Part shown: one piece after another, positions 34,171 through 45,256 of the stretch | Numbering within the stretch: the stretch's first letter is position 1 | Layout of the letters: the number at the start of each line of letters is the position of its first letter | Assembly (NCBI GenBank): GCA_963693085.1 | Contig: OY856409.1 | Coordinates: 507,213,803-507,277,802, forward strand | Length of the DNA stretch: 64,000 bases | Direction of reading: 5' to 3' | DNA from: Alisma plantago-aquatica | Lineage: Eukaryota; Streptophyta; Magnoliopsida; Alismatales; Alismataceae | Translations under genes and position numbers: made by a program | The notes under the pieces: generated by a model | Database searches by the model: none | What the model saw: the letters and a program-made list of their open reading frames with translations, nothing else | What the model was told of the DNA's origin: nothing

Positions 34171-36661
34171 GAATTCATACATGAATATGATTCATGTGGT
34201 GGTTAAGGGTTATGATCCTTAAGTAAAGAGATCATGAAACCCTAAACATGAACATAAACCCTAATTGATAGGGTTATTGAACTCAAACCCTAGTTGAGGG
34301 TGTATCCTTATGAAACCCTAGTTGAGGGTGTATCCATGTGAAACCCTAACTGAGGGTGTATCCATGTGAAACCCTAAATGAGGGTGATTTCATGAGAAAC
34401 CCTAATTGGGAATGATTAGCAAACCTTGAATATGGGAAACGTGATATGAAACCCTAATGAAGGGTGATGCTATATGTAATCCCTATTCTAAAGAAGGGAG
34501 ATGGTGTGTGAAACCCTAAACCCTAATAAAAGAATAGAAGTCATACTTGAATATGATTCAAGAGGTGAACTCCTACAACACGACCGTGCAAGGTATCACG
34601 GCCGTGGTAGATTCACTTTGCACGACCGTGCAAGGTAGCACGGCCGTGGTGACTTTCTTTGCACGGCCGTTCATGGTTGCACGGCCGTGGTGCTCTATGA
34701 TTGACTTAAAGTTGATTTGAAAGTGACCTAATATGGTCGTATACCTTGATGTGTTATAAGTCCAATATAATTGGATGAAGGATACATGGGATATGTGATG
34801 GGAAACCCTAATCCTGATAAAGGAATAAGGGTGATACCCTTGAAATAATGATACATTTGTTTTGCATGGTGTTGATAGATAATTGATGTACTGCTATCAT
34901 ATCTGCTAACCATGCAGGTATCATGAGATGATGAGCATAGACAGGTATGAGCTATGATGTGTTATTAGTTCGAATTTGTTTATTTGGGCCTTGTGTGCCA
35001 TAATATACCTTGTTGCCTAGTAAGAGGTAGCAAGAGAGTTAATGGGCCTCAAGTGCCATGATGAATGCTTGTGCATAAAGTATCATACTTACCTTGGTCA
35101 GATGACCTAAAGGTGTTAATTACCTGAGAAAGTGGTAACAGTGCTCAGGTGATGAGCTAAGGGTTTGAATACCCAGGATTACATGGTTATTTTGTTGAAA
35201 TGAGGGATTATGATCCCAATGTATTACAAATATTAAGAAGTAAATTGTTGAAAATAAGTACATATTTCTTTATAGCATTTGTGTTAATAAGTTATGTTTG
35301 AAAACTTGGCTGATGCTAAAAGAATATGATAATGCTCTTAATTAATCAAGTGAAATCTATTCATGTAGTGCTCTGACCATAGATCCATCATCGTCAGAAG
35401 CAGGTGATGGTGAAATAGGTTTTCCAGAAGGATCTCCTAGAGTACGTATATTCTGAATATATGGGGGTAAATGGGCAAAAATATTTGCACGTCCGGATTT
35501 GAGGAAACTGAGGGAAAGGTTAATAACAAACCTCTCAATTACTCAGGATTTTGGGAGGGATGTATCACAAATCTCCCGAGGATACCGGGTCGATGGGGTA
35601 AAACTCTCGATCTCGAAGAGAGTGCAGTTGAGGCTATAACTCTATAGCTAGACGCCACTATACCCTGGCAAGCTATTTTAGCAGAGACACGAAATGTCCT
35701 GCAGGTTATCTCGCACTGACCGGGAGGCAGTGAGGTCATTGGAACCCGACTCTTCCTTGACCTTGTATGGTACCAATTTTGACTCCTAAAAGTGGTCGGT
35801 TGGAGTATGAGGGGTATACCTCATCTACTCAGAGCTTAAGTTATGATTGTAAAATGTAATCAGCTGAGTAGCGTATTTGCATAAGTTGAAATACGAGAAT
35901 CATCGGTTGATGTTATCCTTCTTAGCATGTTCTAGATGCATACATGTTATCCGTGTTATTCAATTCTTTGTTGAATAGTGACATGCTGCTTAATCAAGTT
36001 ATAGCTGATATACTTGCATAAGAATGTTGCTCTAAACTACATAGATATTGAGTTATCTGTTGTTGATTACATATGATTCCACTGTTCAGTTTATTTCCAT
36101 TAAACTACAATAACAATGTTTTCGGCGGAGAGTTATATCTCTCGCTGGGGCAATTTACATATTGCCTCACCCTCGTGGGATCAACATTTTTTTTTAGGTA
36201 ACCGCCGAAGAAAAGGCAAGGAACCTATTACAGAGGAAGAGCAGTAGCAGCAGTAGTAGGGACAGCAGTAAATCCCAGGTGGGGATATGAGCTGTCAAGT
36301 TGTGTATAGATAGTCCTATGAGTCGTCTCTGTACTCTCGGGTCCTAGGAGTAATGTTTTGAAGATTCAATCTGAGATTTTGGCTTTAAGCCTCGAGGGTT
36401 TTATACTACCTATGTACAGTTAAGACAGAGTAGTTGATGTTTGTATTCCTCGAGAAGTAATAGTACATGAGATGTATATATGAACCAGGATGTAAGGTTT
36501 TACTTTGGTTCTGAATGAAAGAGTTTTCCTGTGAATGGATCTCTTTGCAAATGGTTTTAATTTTCACTGATTTTTGCTAATCCGCTGCAACTGATTTGCT
36601 TCCGCATGTTTTATTATTGTTAATGACACTTGTTATCTTAATGATGACGTTTGCCGTTACA
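34171..36661 (+). repeat. LTR2 of element D, second part
   Basis: Continues LTR2 after the CACTA insertion, matching 16029-18516 of LTR1 with sparse substitutions, and ends GCCGTTACA. It repeats the AAACCCTA minisatellite (34256-34470) and the CACGGCCGTG cluster (34575-34690). Confidence 0.93.
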
Positions 36662-36666
36662 CAAAG
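36662..36666 (+). other. Target site duplication CAAAG, right side of element D
   Basis: Exact copy of 13140-13144. The LINE reading frame resumes from here. Confidence 0.93.
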
Positions 36667-38599
36667 GATCCCCCTGCTTAACACCATTTGAGGCAGAGAA
36701 GGGTGAGGATGGATTTCCATTAATCAAAACTCTATAAGAAGAAGTAGAAAAACAAGCATCAATCCACTTCAGCCACTTGGGAGGGAAACCCATACTTCTG
36801 AGAATGAAGAGAATGTAATCACGTCTTACAAAATCATAGGCTATAGCAAGGTCGGTTTTAATACACAACTTACCAGAACCCTGAGCACACGAGAAGGAAC
36901 TGAGAATATCATTTGCAAGGAGCACAGCATCACCAATAGACCTTCCTTTGATAAAAGAAAACTGACTCTTGTCAATCAGTTCATGAAAGATAGCACTCAA
37001 ACGATTAGCAAGCACCTTTGTAATAATCTTGTAGATGATATTGCAAAGGGAGATGGGATGGAAGTCATTAAGACTAGAAGCACCCTAACATTTAGGAATA
37101 AGGGTAATAAAAGTGTTGTTGCATTCCCGAAGGAGTTTCCCCGTCTCAAAGAAACTCAAAATAGCTTTGCAAATATCATCCCCAACTATATCCCAACAAG
37201 ACTTAAAAAAGAGACCATTAAAACCATCAGGCCCGGGAGCCTTATCTCCTATTAAGCTTTCCACCACAGAAACAATCTCGGCCTTGGAAATATGTTTGTT
37301 CAGAATATCAAAATGAAGATCAGAGATTTTGGGCAGCCTCCAGCAATCAGACCATTTAACATAGTTGTCAGGAGCAGAATTAAACAACGAGGAGAAAAAA
37401 CCTTCAATATGGGAACTAATACCCTCCTGATCATAAACCTTAGCCCCATCAATTGTAAGACAATGAATATTTTTGAAAATCCTCCTCGTCTTAAGAGAGG
37501 CATAGAAGAAAGAGGAGTTTCTGTCGCCTTCTTTAAGCCATAACACCCTCGATTTCTGTTTAAGAAAGGATTCCTCATCCACAAGCACTTTTTCATCCTG
37601 CACTCTTAGCTCAATAAGCTTCAACTGAAGAGATTTTTTGCGAGGATTCTTATCAACCTCCCTCTGAACCTAAACGGCCAAAGCCTCTAGCTCTTTAGAC
37701 TTAGAACATAAATTACCAACCGTATTCTTATTCCAATCTAAAAGAGCCCCTTTAACAGCATGCAGCTTCCTGTAAACTCTATACATGGGTGCTCCATCCG
37801 GAGAGATACTACCCCAAGCTTTCTTAACCACATCATGAAAATTAGGCTGAGTAACCCAAGCGTTAATAAATCTGTATGGTCCTCTTCTCTTCTTAATACT
37901 ATTAAAGTGAACCCCAATGATACGATGATAACTAACGTTGGTTGAAATAACCTCACCCCAAAGATCAGGGAACACATCAAGAAGATGCAAATTACCTAAG
38001 ATTCTGTCAATTTTAGAAAAGGTGGACTCGCCTTTTTTGCTTCTGCTATTCCAAGTGAAAAAGGGACCCTTAGCGCCAAGCTCAACAAGATTAGTATCAG
38101 AAAAGATATCATTAAAATCCTTCATGCTCTTACTAGAAGGAGGATGCTTCCCCACTCTTTCCCTATTGAAGCGAACAGCATTGAAGTCGCCCACAAGACA
38201 CCAAGGCTTATGAGTATGAACAGATCTAACAGTATCCCACAACATCATTCTGTAATTATCATCATTGGATCCATAGATAACAGAGAGTAGAAAAGAAGAC
38301 TCACAGAAATCCACCCCACAATGAATAACCTGCTCATTCTCCATGATTTTGTTGATAACAATGTTGGGATTGAACCACAGAACAACAATGCGAGTGTACT
38401 TGTAAAGACTGGAATTTGCTAAAAACTTTGAGTCCGGCCACATAGAATTAATGAGACCCCCAATCTCACTACTACTAAGTCTAGATTCCAAAATAATATA
38501 GACATCAGCTTTGTTTCTGTCTAACTCCTCCTTAACGTGAGAGATTTTATTATGGATCCCTCTCACGTTCCACGAAATCACTGTGAAGGGACTATCCAT
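36662..38599 (-). pseudogene. LINE ORF2, 5' half (endonuclease and reverse transcriptase)
   Basis: ORF2 starts at the ATG 38599-38597 (MDSPFTVISWNVRG); an upstream ATG at 38626 is in frame but less likely because MDSPF sits at the ORF1 end. The apurinic-type endonuclease occupies about 38580-37900: ISWNVRG, ILESR, VGDFNAVR. The last catalytic motif reads SYHRIIG where SDH is usual, a likely loss of the Asp. The RT region follows: KAPGPDGFNGLFFK, FIKGRSIGDAVLLAND, KTDLAIAYDFVRRD, and GVKQGDPL, where element D interrupts it. Two TAG stops in frame (near 37667 and 37085) separate the open pieces. The protein would nick target DNA and copy the LINE RNA by target-primed reverse transcription. Confidence 0.92.
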
Positions 38600-39997
38600 T
38601 TGGGGGAAGAGTAACCACCTCCTCAACCCTCACATCCACAACAGATGCGATCGTAGCTTCCTTCTGTAAATCAGAATCACCAAAGTTCGATAGAGGAGAA
38701 TACTTGTTCAGAGCTTCAGTAACCAACCTAGACGAATTTTTGGAAACAGCCTTAGGGACAACTTTCACCTCTTCCTACTTGTTCTCCACTCTACCTCCAG
38801 AGGGCTAACAGGAGTAACAAAAGACTTAGTATTTACCTTATCCATATTTTCGCCACCAGCCTCACTCATCGGCACAACAGCAATCTTCTCAGCCTCAACC
38901 GGGTTGATAGGAACTGAAGAAAACTTACTGCTAGCATTTGTTCAGCTACCCCCAGCACCTAAGCTTTCAGTAACCTCTGAGATGGCTTCAACAACATCCT
39001 CGAAAACATCTGCTTCTCCATCCTCAACCGACTTCTTAGGAACCCAAGCTTTTGCGACTCTCTTCTTTGGAGCTCTTCCCTCCATACTTCCTGAGCCAAC
39101 ACACAAGGAGGATTCATGACCATATAGACCACAACTCGAACACTTTGAAGGCTGCCATTCATACTCAAAATCAATAGTATCTGAATGCCCATCATCACTC
39201 ACAATCTGCAAATCCTTCGGATAAGAGAAACCCGCAGGTATCACCACATGGATTCTAGCATACTCAAGTTTTCAAAATTCCAAAGTCATTTTGTCCGGTC
39301 GAAGAGGCCTTCCCAACACAGAGCCGATATAGTTAAACATCTCCACATCCCAGAGTTCAAGCGGCAGATTATAGATCTTGAGCCAAATCGGTATCTCTGT
39401 GAGCTTCATCTTCTCCAGGGGTTCCCCCCTTTCCCACTTCTTGATGATAAGCGGCTTCCCAGCCACGAACCACGGACCTCCATCAATCGCAGTAGACAGG
39501 TCTTCATCATTTGAGAACATAACAATGAAGAAACCCCTACCTCTAGATCTGATTTCAATGGAGCCCTTAACCTTCCACAGAAGAGCAAGATGTCGCATGA
39601 GCGTCGGCCAATGAGGTTTAAGTCCAACAACATACCCTGCCGCCGTCCTGCTCCACCTAGCTATATTTCTCTCTGTAATGGATCTCGGATATAGCAGCTT
39701 CCCATCGAACAGCTTAAACTCCGTCTTGCTTAGATTCACAGGCCCGATGTCTTCCCTCCCCTTAAAAAGCTTGGACCAGTCCAACGAACTCTAAGCAACA
39801 GAAACTCCAGCGTAGACCCCCGTGCTTTGACCTCGAGCGGTGCTCCCAGCCGAAGGCAAAACCGACGATTCCTCCCCACGGCCAGGATCTGGAGGATCAG
39901 ATGCCGCCGATGACGCTGCCGTGGCCCCCTCACTCGCCTGAGCAGTCGGCCGGTCAGTCGCCTGGACAGTCGCCCAGTCAGTCACCCGGACAGTCAT
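38592..39997 (-). pseudogene. LINE ORF1 (DUF4283-like, CCHC knuckle)
   Basis: ORF1 encodes the LINE RNA-binding protein. From 39997 the frame gives a low-complexity N terminus, a TAG at 39793-39791, then the DUF4283-type region (FFIVMFSNDEDLSTAIDG, PLIIKKWERG, LPLELWD), a TGA at about 39274, then a zinc knuckle CSSCGLYGHESSLC near 39140. A further TGA at about 38944 and a one-base shift near 38770 precede the last open stretch, which ends in VVTLPPNG at a TAG 38594-38592. That stop overlaps the ORF2 start (ATGGATAG). With three stops and one shift it is a pseudogene of about 468 codons, normal for a plant L1 ORF1. Confidence 0.85.
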
Positions 39998-40008
39998 GGC
40001 CCCTAGTG

Positions 40009-41014
40009 TTAAGATAGTAAAAGATGAAGGGAAATCCTAATTGTAATGGAAACCCTAAAAGTGGACTAGAAACCCAAAGTAATGAGTTAGATTTAATAGA
40101 TCTTAATGACATTAGTAATAAAAGGGAATTGTATAATTGATTCAGGATCTTATTGAATGGTTGCTTGCCTATTGTTGATTGGACTATTCTGTCTCAAATC
40201 TGCATGTACATGTATGTGGTTAATTATGAATAACCACTTAGGTTTTCTGATGGATTCCCGAATGTTTAATCGCATTGAATGCAACTAAACTGTTTGGATG
40301 TTCATATTGCAATTTTAAAGTGACTACGACTATCACATAATGTATATGCCTTCCAGCTCAGATCCTAGTCCCCTCTGTGTCGTAATGGCTGACCTAGTAT
40401 ATGGCTACCTAGAGGGTAGGTCCATCAGGTCATGAATGACTTAGTATATGGTTACCTAGAGGATAGGTCCATCAAGTCACAGTGAGTTAGATATTGGGCT
40501 ACCTTTGGGTGGTGCCATGCGACTCTACCTTTACAGAGGTACCATGTAAGTCCTTACAGGGACAACATAGAGTTATGGATAAGTATGGATTGAATAGTTT
40601 GGCTTAAAACGAAATCTTGGTTGTTAAATGATTAATTGAATGATTACGTTGTTAACATATTTGCATGATTATTGTTTCCCCCACATACCAGCTTCTTGCT
40701 GACCGGCGTTTTATTTGTCGGCGTTTTAGGTACAATGAAAAGAACAAATAGTAAAGTGGCATATGTGGTACTAAATGAGAATTAAAGTGCAAAGGAGGAT
40801 TACATAGATTAGTATCTTTGTGGATAGAAGTTTTGAAATACCAATTTTAAGAGGTATGCATAAGTTTTTATTTTACTCCATATTTCAGTATAGTTGGTAG
40901 AATTTAATAATTGTTATTGATTATTTGTTGAACCTTTGATCCGAGTTATTGGTTAACGGCTCTGACCTTTCGGTCTTCCTTAATTGGGGGTTACCGGGAG
41001 GCTGGGTCGTAACA
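40009..41014 (+). repeat. LTR of LARD-like element B, left copy, second part
   Basis: Continues the LTR interrupted at 11450 and matches 47519-48517. It ends in GTAACA. It includes two short direct repeats around GGCTACCTAGAGGGTAGGTC (near 40400-40480). Confidence 0.9.
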
Positions 41015-44000
41015 ATTGGTATCAGAGCCTAGGTTCCTCAATTAATCTTTAATAATTATTAAATTTTACAAATTCTGTAGAACCCAAGGGAGTTATTAGC
41101 GGATTATCCGAAAGATTGAGGTGTCTAGAAAAGGATCACGTCTGGGGGCTGGAAATATTTTCCTCCGCACCGCTAGTCAGAATACAAGCACTCCCGGATC
41201 TGTGTGACTGCCTGGCCAAAATCTTAGGGTATGAATCAAAATAAGATACCTTTAGGACTCTGTCATCTTGTTCATCCCTTCTCAACTCCAATTCTATTAA
41301 GGACCTTAAGGATTAGGGTTTCCTCTCTCTTCTCCTCACCCTCTTGAGGTATGCGTAAGGTTGATAAGGATTAAGGAATCCTCCACCAAATTAATAAAAA
41401 GCATGTAAATAAGATGTCATGGACATAAGCTTAATAGAGTAAGCGTAAAAGAATAGATACATGCTTAGGTCGTAAGACACGAGTTGTCGTTGCCCCCAGG
41501 AGAGACCTGAGGATAGACCTCCCTGGTAGGAGGATGAGTATAGGGAGTAGTCTTGGAGGTAGAGACCTCCATTAGAAGTAGAGACCTAGCACATCCTTTG
41601 AGGATGATGTTAACCCTAACCCTAAGGGAAGGTTAGAGAGAGATAACATGATGAGTTAGATGTCATGGTTGACCGAGTGTTTGGTTGGTCACACCTTTGG
41701 GATGCCATAAGAGGCTAGATGACCTAGTACCTTTGGCGATCCAACCCTGGACAGGTAATCATGATGGATGGCTTACGAGATAAGCATAAGGGGTTATGGA
41801 TAATCTTGAGTAAACATAAGTTCAAGCATAGGCTTCACTCAGGTAGGAACATGCTTATGGGGTTCATCCTTCATGAAGAAAGGACCTCTTATAGAGAGGT
41901 TGGTTGAAGGATTAGCTCTAGAGAGAGAGAGCAAACCCCAGGCAAGAAGGTTGGAAGCCTAAAACCCCCAAATTTGAGGAACATTGGAAGTTGAGGATGA
42001 TGCGACCTAGGTGGATGATAGCAGTTGTTGTATGCTTAAACCTTGGAGGTTGACGATGTCTTGGATTCCATGAGAGGAACTAAAACCAAGAGAGAGGATG
42101 AGTCTGCTGGTACCTCTGTGCGTATGGTATGGGTGTTTACCTCCTAAGTTAGGGAGAAGAGTTTCTTAGAATTGGAGAGGTATAGTAGCAGGATGTGAGG
42201 CCTTGTACCTTGTTTGTTGTCCTTAAGGAGGACCCAACTCTAAGTGTTGCTCAAGTGGAAGGATGACAAGAAGTGCATGTCATGCCTTTTACATGCTTGG
42301 TTCGTGGATAAGAGATAGAGCATGCAGTTGGACACCTACAAGTGAACCTAGGGTTCCTAGGCCTAAGAGGGGAAGTGGTATACCTAATGCTCATGATGAG
42401 AATTAAGTTGCTATAGTTTCGAGCATGGTACTCCTCGTATATAGAGGAAAAGGGTAACCCCTTAAGTTTAAGGTATGTTTGATAAACCCCTCACGACAAA
42501 GTTGGTCTAATGTTGAGGATGAGAATAAGTGTGACCTAGCATGGTTTGGTAAGTGTCTTCTTGTGCCTTAGTAGCTTACTAGGATTAAGCATGCTCATGT
42601 GAATGTAAACCCTAAGGACGCTTGTGACCTTTGTGATCAAGTTGTAGTTTCCTCCCATCCTGGGAGAGGGGACCTTGGTAGGGGGTTTACCAGTTTGGTT
42701 GGTTTCGAGGTAACCTAAGAAAGTTTCATAGGATCATGAGAAGCTAAGCAAAGAATACATGGCATGAGAATGAACCTATAGACCCATAGATAACCATCTC
42801 TATGTGCATGTGGATGTGTTAACATGGAGGTAACCGTTATGGGGCTTGACCAAGGTAGGCAGGTTGCCATGATCCCAATGAAAGACTGAAAGTCAACCCA
42901 CGAATGCAGGGAGAGAGATGATGAATGTTTGGGTAAGGTTCTGAGTTGGATATGTACTATAATAGAATCCTAAGTCTATCCTAGGGTCAGGTAGGGATAA
43001 GACCGATGGAAGAAGGAGTTGCCTAATTCTCTAGTTGCACATGACCATAGGGTCGGGAGGTAACATCTATCATTGTCTGAGGGCCATGGGTTAGGAGATT
43101 GATCACCTTCATAAACTCATGGAACCCAAAGGGCAGATGAGTAGGGCACTCTCTGATGCATGAGGGAAGAGGGATGACCCCAAAGGTGCCGGCACCCTAT
43201 AGACCTAGAGGAGATGACCAAGGATTGTGTAGTAACCCAAGTAAGTTCGAGACCAGTTTTCCATGGAAGTAATGTAGATATCATGATGTTTGTGATATAG
43301 AGACATAAGCTGCACATTTCAACTTGGATTTGAAAGTGTACGGGCAAGGTGGGCTGTACCATCTCTACTCTTGGAACAGGAAGAACACTGTATTTGGACT
43401 ACAGCCAAATGCTTATTTCCTCTTGTTATGGGAGTGAGAGATAGGATAGTACGCATGCCATACACTAAGGATAAAGATGATGTGAGTTGAAACATGGACA
43501 CAAGGTATTAGGACATGGATGATAACATACCCTGGTAAAGTGAATGATACATGGATGGTTTGCAAACGCTAAAGAGAAATAAGGTAGTCATCTTATAAGG
43601 ATGTTTTTAGCATGAGCTATGAGTTACACCAGGTTGAGTTTGAAAACCAAAGGAATAAGCTCAGAATGTCCTTGATGAAGATGGACTTAGGGCTAAGATG
43701 AGATAATAAGTGGCATATAGGAAGGTGTATGTCATCAATGTTACCTAATACCTAAGAATATGAAGTGGTAATGGATGCTCTGGTTGAGATATAACTGCCT
43801 AGTTTGGCTAGAAGAGGTTGTTAGGTTAACCCTATGTTTGGAGAGGAGGTGTGTTTAGATAACACACAGATGTAACAAGATATGTTGAAAAGTTAATTGT
43901 TGTTTTGTTAGCCAGCCTAGGCCTTGATGCAATGAAAGGATGGTTGTAGAACCTCAAATGCACTTCTGTCGAAAGAAAGGTGATGAAACCCCGACTAGAG

Positions 44001-45256
44001 TGGTTTAGGGTTTCTAAGGAATTGATCTTGAGGAATCATGACATTTAAGGAATAGTGATATTAAGATCACTATACACCACGATATTACTAAGATAATGAG
44101 TGGTAGTAGTGCTATGGATGTTGGAGATGAGGCTGCATGTGGTATGTTGCCATGCATGACAAAAGGTGAAGGATGAACATCGGTAACCCAGTGCATTGAT
44201 ATAGGGGATAAAGAGTTCCCGAGAGGGAATGAGAGTTCATCACTATGGATGATGTGATAAGTCTCCTCTAGACCAAGTAAGGTCAAAATGCAATGAGGGT
44301 TATGGTAGATTGCTTTACCTAGATGATGTAAGAAAGAAAGAGTTCTGTCAACCGACCGATTTGGTTGAACTACCCATGAGAGAGATGGTTCAGTATCACC
44401 ATGATGCGAGTTCAAAAGTTCTTGAGTTTGACCTAAATGTTCACTTCCATAAGGTGGAAGTAGGTACATGAAGAACTCGGTATTAGTACAGTTTATCACC
44501 CCTAACTAATGGTTAGTATGATCCAGACTAAACGGTCTGATGAGAGCATATGTGCTCATTCGGGGTGATAGCTAGAGACAGTTCTTGTCCTATGAGAAAT
44601 GTGAAGATAACCACCATAGCCAATATCGGGATTCAATGAAGCTCTATAAGAGAGGCTGTGTCGGTCACCACTTCGGTAAGGTGATGTTGGTGAAGGACCA
44701 CGTGATGGTTAGAAAAGGGCCACATAAATGAAGTCGCTTGATCATGCAATGGCTGAAAGGAGCCTAGAGATGATAAGAGTCGTGAGCAGATGCAAAGTAG
44801 ACTGACATGCAGTACACTGTGGGAGATTATGTGACATGAAAATCTGACCCCTCTAAGTTATAGCTAAGAGAGCTGAGTCCCCGATACATGGGTCCATTTG
44901 GGATGGATTGGTGGAGAAGGTTATGGATAACCTTACCCCTCAGGATAAAGAAATGTGTGATGAGTTCCAAATGTCCAATTTAGAGCACTATGTGAGGTAC
45001 CCAAACCATGAGCTAAACAATGAACCTAGTGAGCCCCAAGGGAAGCTGAAATGACCTGAGTCACCTGTGCAGTTTATAGACGCCAGGATGAAAGAACTCA
45101 GAGAAAAGAATATGTGATGATAAAGGTTCTTTGGAAGTGCCATGGGTAAGGTAAAGCCACATAGGGGCTGTTGATGGACATGGAAAAGTCTTATCCTAAA
45201 TTGTTTGGTTTGGTTGTTTGAATTTTGAGGACAAAATTCCTATAAGAGGGGAAGGA
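41015..45256 (+). mobile_element. Internal region of LARD-like element B (non-coding)
   Basis: The stretch starts with TTGGTATCAGAGCC (PBS for initiator tRNA-Met, 41017-41030) and ends with a polypurine tract AAGAGGGGAAGGA just before LTR2. In its 4.2 kb no frame shows gag or pol motifs. Its size and the 3.26 kb LTRs fit large retrotransposon derivatives (LARDs), which move using enzymes of other elements. Positions 41015-44047 are repeated at 48518-51549. The minus-strand ORF at 44014-44499 has no recognised domain and I do not call it. Confidence 0.8.
41018..41029 (+). other. Primer binding site of element B
   Basis: TGGTATCAGAGC, an exact match to the plant gypsy initiator tRNA-Met site, three bases after LTR1. 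Confidence 0.9.

Larger units (their letters stand above)
13145..36661 (+). mobile_element. LTR retrotransposon D (giant LTRs, gag only), interrupted by CACTA element E
   Basis: Outer limits of a Ty3/gypsy-type element. LTR1 is 13145-18516 (5,372 bp); the internal region is 18517-20275 (1.76 kb); LTR2 is 20276-23188 plus 34171-36661, the gap being CACTA element E. The LTRs begin TGTAAC and end GTTACA. A PBS, a gag-protease frame, a scrap of integrase C terminus and a PPT identify it. RT, RNase H and most of integrase are absent, so it must have relied on a related autonomous element. It interrupts the RT of the LINE and is flanked by CAAAG. Confidence 0.93.
11451..40008 (-). mobile_element. 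L1-type LINE, split by element D
   Basis: Outer limits of a non-LTR retrotransposon on the minus strand. Its own sequence is 36662-40008 (5' half) and 11451-13144 (3' half), about 5 kb in all. The 3' end is an A-tail, seen here as eight T at 11451-11458. The 5' end lies within about ten bases of the ORF1 start, so there is almost no 5' UTR and the copy may be slightly truncated. It is inserted into the left B LTR; flanks TAGGGTT and TAGTGTT could be a 7-bp target duplication with one difference. It carries ORF1 and ORF2, both with a few stops. Confidence 0.9.

Noticed and set aside
44014..44499. 161-codon minus-strand ORF in element B interior
   Set aside because: No domain is recognisable, and the second internal copy ends before most of it, so conservation cannot support it.
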